From contig OX465115.1 in assembly GCA_949987565.1 (NCBI GenBank), positions 4,985,121 through 5,049,120 on the forward strand: a DNA stretch of 64,000 bases, written 5' to 3'. Position 1 is the stretch's first letter; the number at the start of each line of letters is the position of its first letter. The stretch is from Luidia sarsii. Lineage: Eukaryota > Echinodermata > Asteroidea > Paxillosida > Luidiidae. The notes under the pieces were generated by a model. That model saw only the letters and a program-made list of their open reading frames with translations. It had not been told where the DNA came from and searched no databases. Positions 62,401-64,000 of the stretch are shown here, piece after piece. The translations under genes and the position numbers were made by a program.

Positions 62401-63949
62401 ACATTTCCAATCTTTGTAACCAAAAAATCACCACCACCATAATTTACGATATGTAATTAAAGACGCATTCGGGCACTCCAAATTCTTCCCGCATTCCTGA
62501 ATAATAATTATCATACAAATGAAACGAGAAATCCAGAGGGTCGTAAATTTTCCTACTCTATATCAGTTTCAGAAAACTAGATTGATATCCAAAAAAAAAA
62601 ATGTTACGGTGGTACATAGTCTACCTTTCAATATAAAATCTACCTTTCTCCACATGATGAGCAAAAAAGTGGAAATTTGATTCAATATTTAATTTCTATC
62701 TCAACGGGAGAAAAGTAATTTTGAATTTTTTCTGCAAACTGCTTACTGAGTAAAATGACCAAAAAAGCTAATATCAACAGTTAGGAGGGCCTGACGTTTC
62801 GATCCTAGCAGGACCTTTCTCAAAGGCAGAATGATAGGGATAAAACAAATAGGATGGGGAGAGTAACTGGGACATGGATGATGGATAGAGGACAAATTGG
62901 ATAGCTGGTAGGGTGAGATCAAAGGGAAGGCCAGGGGTTTGGGTAGGGATTAGGTAGTGGAAGGGGAGAGGTGAAAGAAGGGCCGTTCCCACTACAAAAA
63001 TAATCGCGATTTGAATAGCGATTCAAAGGCCTTTTTTTTTGACGTGTCCACACAGGCCAAATAATCGTGTCGCAAATAAACGCGAGACGTATGCGGTTAG
63101 CATGTGGTCGCGCTGCACAAGCGGGAATGGCGGGACTAGCTGACGAATGTAAACAAACCCTGTGCTGCACTTCCTTGCAGTAAGCTGCTGGCAGGAAATG
63201 CCATGCGCGCGCAATGCATCGTGGGCTTAAAAAAAAAAAACCAGTGCGATTTCAGCGGAGCATTCCCACACACATTGTGTCGCAAATTAACATGATTATT
63301 TGAAAAAGTCTCACTCTTAGTGGAGTCCGAATCGCGGCTCAAATCCCACTAATAATCGCGTTTATTGTGTCTCCACACTCAAAACAAGTGGAGTTTGAAT
63401 AGCGATTCAATTCGCGATCCAAATAATCACGTTTATTTGGTGTAGTGGGAACGGCCCTACTGAGAAGTGGAGGAGTGAACACAAAAGAGGAATAATGAAT
63501 AGGATGTTGAGGCCAGGTTGTGGTTGAATTGTCCGAAGACGTTTTCATTCACAATAATTCTATATCTGATATGAATATGGATGGAGAAGCTATGGGTGAA
63601 CGAGTTCTGTAGCATGAATTTGGAAGAGATAAAAATAATGAGTATTGACGAGACCTTTGCAGATGGTCATGACAAAATCCTCACGTTGACAAATCCTACG
63701 GTCTGGGATGCTGTACTTCTCGGGAAATCTTCAGCAGTCATTCTAGCGCGGCTCACGGTGGGGAGCACTAGGAGGTCAGTTTGGGGTCAAAGGGGTCAAA
63801 GGGGTCAAGGGGTCAAGAGGTCAAGGGGGCACCCACCTGTCCCTGCTTGGGGTCGCCGAGGATGACTTTGCCGATGCCGATCGCGATTCCCGGGAGGAAG
63901 GAGGCCAGACAAGCCCTGGCCTCCTCCGTGCGGCCGCCAACCTCCTCGT
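42829..63949 (-). CDS. TTI1: TTI1, TELO2-interacting protein 1 (partial, 17 exons, C-terminus complete)
   Basis: HEAT-repeat scaffold of the TTT complex (TELO2-TTI1-TTI2), which works with HSP90/R2TP to mature PIKK kinases such as mTOR, ATM, ATR and SMG1. Exons (minus, 5' to 3'): 63837-63949, 60446-60720, 59078-59364, 58739-58795, 56777-56902, 56024-56140, 53605-53809, 52898-53102, 51700-51785, 50719-50892, 48526-48568, 48060-48164, 46417-46710, 45687-45792, 44696-44894, 43655-43955, 42829-42900. Total 2765 nt, about 920 residues; phases agree at all junctions. Diagnostic blocks: FLPGIAIGIGKVILGDPKQG, LTLVIGYLKLLG, ALVQVLEFDLRDVKILEE, KYFKHFADDRIYKSV, NADYLVDSISAGLRH, RVVKDVWPKL. Human TTI1 has 1089 residues, so about 170 N-terminal residues lie beyond the window. 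The locus is swollen by minisatellites in nearly every intron. Confidence 0.93.
43073..43446 (-). mobile_element. MITE of the AACATTGGT family, full-length copy
   Basis: Ends AAAGCCCCTACACAACATTG then GTAAGATC and CGACCAATGTTGTGTAGTGG then CTTTAA are inverted repeats 370 bp apart. Related copies at 34,683, 40,785 and 63,630; isolated ends at 7,325 and 20,505. In a TTI1 intron. Confidence 0.8.
43655..43955 (-). CDS. TTI1: TTI1 exon, C-terminal HEAT repeats
   Basis: 301 nt; acceptor gacgcag, donor cag|gtacga. Encodes DKSGPAYRHTPACKLQASAL, GRQPPSLQAAAVGCLRALAS and LEPDAVWLALADLSCPSPAP. Matches human SHTLAFKLQLAVLQGL...[29 protein letters not shown]. Very GC-rich compared with its flanks. Confidence 0.92.
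44105..44640. repeat. (GAGGAA)n polypurine array
   Basis: GAGGAAGAGGAGGAAGAGGA units with AAGGACAAGG interruptions on the plus strand; pyrimidine-rich on the TTI1 sense strand, in the intron between 44696 and 43955, starting about 50 nt past the donor. Confidence 0.95.
44696..44894 (-). CDS. TTI1: TTI1 exon
   Basis: 199 nt; acceptor ttccgcag, donor atcag|gtgagc. Encodes ELLPLVHRLWPALVQRFKDP, EQLVACQACQTLRTVAETSG and DFVRKRVVKDVWPKLTVFLD, matching human NQLLPLAHRAWPSLVHRL...CGDFLRSRFCKDVLPKL. Confidence 0.95.
44990..45625. repeat. 27-bp minisatellite, about 23 units
   Basis: Unit GGGCATTGAGATCTCGGTCT followed by CAGTCTT. Because 27 is divisible by three, both strands stay open (minus strand reads MPKTETEIS repeats). 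TTI1 intron between 45687 and 44894; not spliced into the gene, since the exon runs into stops after its donor. Confidence 0.95.
45687..45792 (-). CDS. TTI1: TTI1 exon
   Basis: 106 nt; acceptor cgattcag, donor caag|gtgaag. Encodes VLERCRHFLSSDDPRLRLKV and LDTVHHGLLALRTHQ, matching human [24 protein letters not shown]. Confidence 0.94.
45990..46408. mobile_element. DNA-transposon relic with CAGGCATGCAAC ends
   Basis: Left end CAGGCATGCAACTGTTCAAT, right end GCGGAAAAGTTGCATGCCTG, inverted, 418 bp apart, with interior GAGCGCGAAGCACGAAG and CCGCGGAAATCTGCGGATCC. Ends directly beside the donor of TTI1 exon 46417-46710. Confidence 0.65.
46417..46710 (-). CDS. TTI1: TTI1 exon, disordered acidic loop
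   Basis: 294 nt, phase 0 to 0; acceptor accgacag, donor gag|gtatgt. Encodes AGDQSKSRTESGDGRRSSRE, DSFLEYLRLKRIAGGDVRAE, an EEEEEE stretch and LPLQVRTVKE. Matches the human FIQEYLAQRKLATGEV region. The acceptor has a poor polypyrimidine tract, but it is the only nearby AG in phase, and the (CCCT)n array starts about 45 bp upstream. Confidence 0.85.
46757..47291. repeat. (GGGA)n array up to the assembly gap
   Basis: Nearly pure (GGGA)n from 46758 to about 47160, a 62-nt unique spacer (GAGAGCCTGCAGATTTGTTG...), then (GGGA)n again up to the Ns. Sense strand of TTI1 is (CCCT)n. Confidence 0.95.
47292..47491. other. Assembly gap of exactly 200 N
   Basis: The round length suggests a placeholder, so the real distance is unknown. 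It lies in the TTI1 intron between exons 48060-48164 and 46417-46710. Confidence 0.99.
47492..48053. repeat. CT-rich array right of the gap, opposite strand sense
   Basis: CTCTCTCCATCTCTCTCTCC-type units on the plus strand, ending 2 nt before the donor of TTI1 exon 48060-48164. Unlike nearly all other intronic arrays, the purine strand is here the sense strand. Confidence 0.93.
48060..48164 (-). CDS. TTI1: TTI1 exon
   Basis: 35 codons, phase 0 to 0; acceptor tttttttag, donor cag|gtaaga. Encodes ILQALDQYHKDLAVRMIDVM and NTLVIAVKEWYPHEQ, matching human [32 protein letters not shown]. Confidence 0.94.
48188..48440 (+). mobile_element. MITE with TGTGACCCGGCACA ends, copy 2
   Basis: Ends TGTGACCTGGCACAGC and TTGTGCCGGGTCACA, 253 bp apart, opposite in orientation to the copy at 33,324. 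TTI1 intron between 48526 and 48164. Confidence 0.85.
48526..48568 (-). CDS. TTI1: TTI1 microexon
   Basis: 43 nt; acceptor ttcacag, donor gag|gtaaag. Encodes SAEMLPLLQDTIDE between a split Ser codon and the next exon; human has DANLLPLVEDVVQDV. Confidence 0.9.
48640..49275 (+). repeat. 75-bp tandem array of half-tRNA units
   Basis: After one SINE body (48,647-48,720), about seven units repeat AAAGACTAGTTGACTATTAG, GGAAGGCCACCATCTAAGGG and CTGGATAGCTCAGATGGTAA then GAGCGCTGGTGTGCC. Each has a tRNA-like 5' half with A box TAGCTCAGATGG but no B box, so none is a complete tRNA. Intron of TTI1. Confidence 0.9.
49276..49712 (+). mobile_element. tRNA-derived SINE, tandem copies
   Basis: The tRNA-like head (GGGCTAGATAGCTCAGATGG, then CAAAACCAGAGGTCTCGG) is followed by a body with TTTGTGTGATCCCCGAGCTG, CTGTAGCCAGGTTTACAACC and GGCAGTTAATGGTTGAATTG, and directly by a second head (49,638-49,712) with intact A box and B box GGTTCAAGTCC. 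Other copies: 51,813-52,130 (+), 52,246-52,360 (-), 58,862-58,990 (-), 60,850-61,105 (+). Confidence 0.85.
49748..49853 (+). repeat. Dispersed GACGTTTCGATC element adjoining a minisatellite
   Basis: GCAAACTGGTTACTGACTAA, AATTTAGTGGGCCTGACGTT and TCGATCCTAGCAGGACCTTT, running straight into the GATCAAAGAGGGGGAAA array. Confidence 0.9.
49854..50658. repeat. 17-bp minisatellite GATCAAAGAGGGGGAAA, about 47 units
   Basis: Highly regular array with a few single-base variants. TTI1 intron between 50719 and 48568, ending about 60 nt from the exon end. Confidence 0.95.
50719..50892 (-). CDS. TTI1: TTI1 exon
   Basis: 174 nt; acceptor tggtcag, donor cacag|gtgagg. Encodes DTAYGTLMQICKACGYREVP, ALLSSNADYLVDSISAGLRH and PEMNPRAPLVLKVTLQH, matching human [30 protein letters not shown]. 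Confidence 0.96.
51700..51785 (-). CDS. TTI1: TTI1 exon
   Basis: 86 nt; acceptor accctcag, donor atcag|gtggga. Encodes VLGTGFCLLLMDCLYAVLEK and LADEKSLI, matching human LGKDFCLLLMSTLYPVLEK. Confidence 0.94.
51813..52130 (+). mobile_element. tRNA-derived SINE
   Basis: Head lacks a clear A box but has AAAACCAGAGGTCGCGGGTT and B box GGTTCGAGTCC, then the body TTTGTGTGATCCCCGAGCTG ... GGCAGTTAATGGTTGAATTG. It begins about 30 nt upstream of the TTI1 exon 51700-51785, inside the preceding intron. Confidence 0.8.
52246..52888. repeat. Inverted SINE head joined to a (GGGAAGGA)n array
   Basis: 52,246-52,360 is the reverse complement of the SINE head and body (CTTACCATCTGAGCTATCCA). It passes directly into about 65 GGGAAGGA octamers (52,362-52,888) that end 4 nt before the donor of TTI1 exon 52898-53102. 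Confidence 0.92.
52898..53102 (-). CDS. TTI1: TTI1 exon
   Basis: 205 nt; acceptor attttgcag, donor gag|gtaggc. Encodes TLLQEYISPLHWNLPTTPGP, ADWLVVSRQERGGVPLAVLN and SNVLLIGLLLEGVGAFAE. The right frame is one of two open frames here; it was chosen by similarity (LLLEGIGHFA in human) and by phase. Confidence 0.91.
53605..53809 (-). CDS. TTI1: TTI1 exon
   Basis: 205 nt. Encodes SLTLLVDHFLDLFHESAAHR, KQTALILNQLVLGPARSAAS and ends DTAEVESAV. The acceptor cgtctccag is the edge of the 2-kb (TCCTTCCC)n array, which forms its polypyrimidine tract. Donor gtgag|gtgaga. Confidence 0.92.
53818..55787. repeat. 2-kb (GGGAAGGA)n array
   Basis: About 240 octamers with blocks of GGGGAAGGA at the left end, several (GGGA)n blocks (54,945, 55,065, 55,560, 55,690) and higher-order duplication. 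On the TTI1 sense strand it is a pyrimidine tract running into the acceptor of exon 53605-53809. Open frames up to 772 codons (Pro-Ser-Leu-Leu-type) are artefacts. Confidence 0.97.
56024..56140 (-). CDS. TTI1: TTI1 exon
   Basis: 117 nt. Several AG sites precede it; gtctgcag|CCCAC is the one that fits the phase of the previous exon. Encodes HSVDSFQHCPTRRKYFKHFA and DDRIYKSVVHICHLLGSYG, matching human KYFADDRVFQLILQICQLLGYYG. Donor tacg|gtacgt. Confidence 0.9.
56548..56756 (+). repeat. Dispersed repeat of about 200 bp, copy 2
   Basis: GGGCTGATAATCCCTTTACA to ATAATCCCGCCGTCAAGGTG; the reverse complement of 37,181-37,390. TTI1 intron. Confidence 0.8.
56777..56902 (-). CDS. TTI1: TTI1 exon
   Basis: 126 nt; acceptor tctctgcag, donor ccgg|gtgagt. 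Encodes PRVASLLRSVSHLRRLSLAL and VQVLEFDLRDVKILEEATSH, matching human ALIQVLELDVADIKIVEE. Confidence 0.93.
56943..58688. repeat. 38-bp minisatellite, about 46 units
   Basis: Unit AGCTAGTAACGACAGTGAGT then TGTAAAGCTGGCTACAGA, with GTAA/GCAA and TTGTAAA/TCGTAGA variants that tend to alternate, suggesting a higher-order dimer. TTI1 intron between 58739 and 56902. Confidence 0.96.
58739..58795 (-). CDS. TTI1: TTI1 microexon
   Basis: 57 nt; acceptor ctccacag, donor cttg|gtgagt. Encodes DAAKLSTLTLVIGYLKLL, matching human GKFSTLSLLLGYLKLLG. Confidence 0.94.
59078..59364 (-). CDS. TTI1: TTI1 exon with Gly/Glu-rich insertion
   Basis: 287 nt. Encodes SLAESVPKLLELLVSLVGDE, then YREVSAACEEVLARFARTYM, an unusual GRGGGGGVGEGGGGGEEEEE insertion, and LVELLEENLHSLMTSLPRIM. 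The flanks match human LLKALVSLVNDE...LHSLATSLPRLM; the Gly/Glu block (around 59176-59241) looks like a lineage-specific repeat expansion within coding sequence. Donor gcag|gtactt. Confidence 0.92.
59430..60335. repeat. GAGTCACACATCACAAAGATTGAGTCTT repeat
   Basis: About 25 irregular units of 30-38 bp in the TTI1 intron between 60446 and 59364; GAGTC/TTGAGT motifs recur. A similar GACTC style is seen at 1465-1570. Confidence 0.9.
60446..60720 (-). CDS. TTI1: TTI1 exon, HEAT region
   Basis: Acceptor ctaatcag|ACTGCC chosen over atcag|TACC because only the former keeps phase 0. Encodes TAISTWSKVVAMVMDDLHSP, TDWVESTAGKLDVLLGRIVS and SWKIRLAMVTFSENLLFNCQ. Donor aaag|gtgtgg, phase 2. Confidence 0.92.
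60850..61105 (+). mobile_element. tRNA-derived SINE, most tRNA-like head
   Basis: Body GATCCCCGAACTGCTGTAGC ... GGCAGTTAATGGTTGAATTG, then head GGGCTGGTCAGCTCAGACGG, CAAGAGCACCGGCACGCAAA and ACCAGAGGTCCCGGGTTCAA. A box and B box are both present. The anticodon arm would read GCA with C instead of U at position 33, so it is not a working tRNA gene. Confidence 0.8.
61868..61925 (-). repeat. Dispersed GACGTTTCGATC element, fragment
   Basis: TGCCTTTGAGAAAGGTCCTG then CTAGGATCGAAATGTCAAGC, in reverse; preceded by a CT-rich tail at 61,670-61,865. Confidence 0.85.
62733..62830 (+). repeat. Dispersed GACGTTTCGATC element, near-full copy
   Basis: GCAAACTGCTTACTGAGTAA, then AGGGCCTGACGTTTCGATCC and TAGCAGGACCTTTCTCAAAG, followed by a purine-rich GATAGGGATAAAA tail. 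Confidence 0.88.
62979..63458. mobile_element. MITE-like element with AGGGCCGTTCCCACTAC ends
   Basis: AGGGCCGTTCCCACTAC at the left and GTAGTGGGAACGGCCCT at the right are perfect 17-bp inverted ends 480 bp apart; interior has repeated AATCGCG/CGCGATT and TGAATAGCGATTCAA motifs. No coding capacity. TTI1 intron between 63837 and 60720. Confidence 0.85.
63630..63770 (+). repeat. Fragment of the AACATTGGT MITE family interior
   Basis: CAGATGGTCATGACAAAATC and CCTACGGTCTGGGATGCTGT parallel 40,860-40,930. Followed by a short (GGGGTCAA)n at 63,783-63,826. Confidence 0.65.
63837..63949 (-). CDS. TTI1: TTI1 exon, first in window
   Basis: 113 nt, two leading bases, phase 0 out; acceptor ccgctcag, donor cag|gtgggt. 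Encodes EEVGGRTEEARACLASFLPG and IAIGIGKVILGDPKQGQ, matching human FLPGISIAL...VVTGDPKQGH. Confidence 0.93.
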
Positions 63950-64000
63950 CTGAGCGGCAAGATGACAGAAACACTCGCGACGTTAGAGAGTTGGAATTGG

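Overview
The window is nuclear genomic DNA from an animal. It holds three split, conserved protein genes with short exons, canonical GT-AG introns and consistent codon phase across nearly all junctions. They sit in a very repeat-rich background: minisatellites, polypurine arrays, MITE-like elements and a tRNA-derived SINE. Protein similarity, intron density and the repeat style suggest a marine invertebrate, perhaps a deuterostome. The species cannot be fixed from the sequence, and gene identities rest on remembered family sequences, not on a search.

Layout. (1) Positions 1 to about 14.4 kb, minus strand: the N-terminal half of eIF4G, the scaffold of the cap-binding complex. Fourteen coding exons are placed (376-14444), running from a Gln-rich N-terminus through the eIF4E-binding motif into the MIF4G domain. 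The rest of MIF4G and the C-terminus lie left of position 1, and the start codon was not found. (2) About 14.4-32.2 kb: eIF4G upstream or 5' intron sequence and intergenic DNA, with purine arrays, a perfect 100-bp palindrome, a 1.1-kb fold-back element with Mutator-like ends, and a possible promoter zone near 28-31 kb. (3) 32,435-38,163, plus strand: a complete seven-exon gene for SLC66A1 (PQLC2), the lysosomal cationic amino acid exporter, 352 residues. (4) 38.2-42.8 kb: intergenic DNA between convergent genes. (5) 42,829-63,949, minus strand: seventeen exons of TTI1, the HEAT-repeat partner of TELO2 in PIKK maturation. It is complete at its C-terminus; about the first 170 residues lie beyond position 64,000. 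A 200-base run of N (47,292-47,491) sits in one of its introns.

The three genes touch one pathway: SLC66A1 works in lysosomal amino acid signalling, TTI1 stabilises mTOR and related kinases, and eIF4G is in a complex controlled by mTORC1. This may be chance.

The most unusual structures are: a 57-bp minisatellite whose every unit carries the 16-nt hairpin of replication-dependent histone mRNA 3' ends, present at two loci 29 kb apart; a fold-back element with about 500-bp inverted arms and a 9-bp target duplication; polypurine/polypyrimidine arrays that place the pyrimidine strand on the sense strand of the host gene and often abut splice sites; and a tandem array of half-tRNA (A-box only) units.
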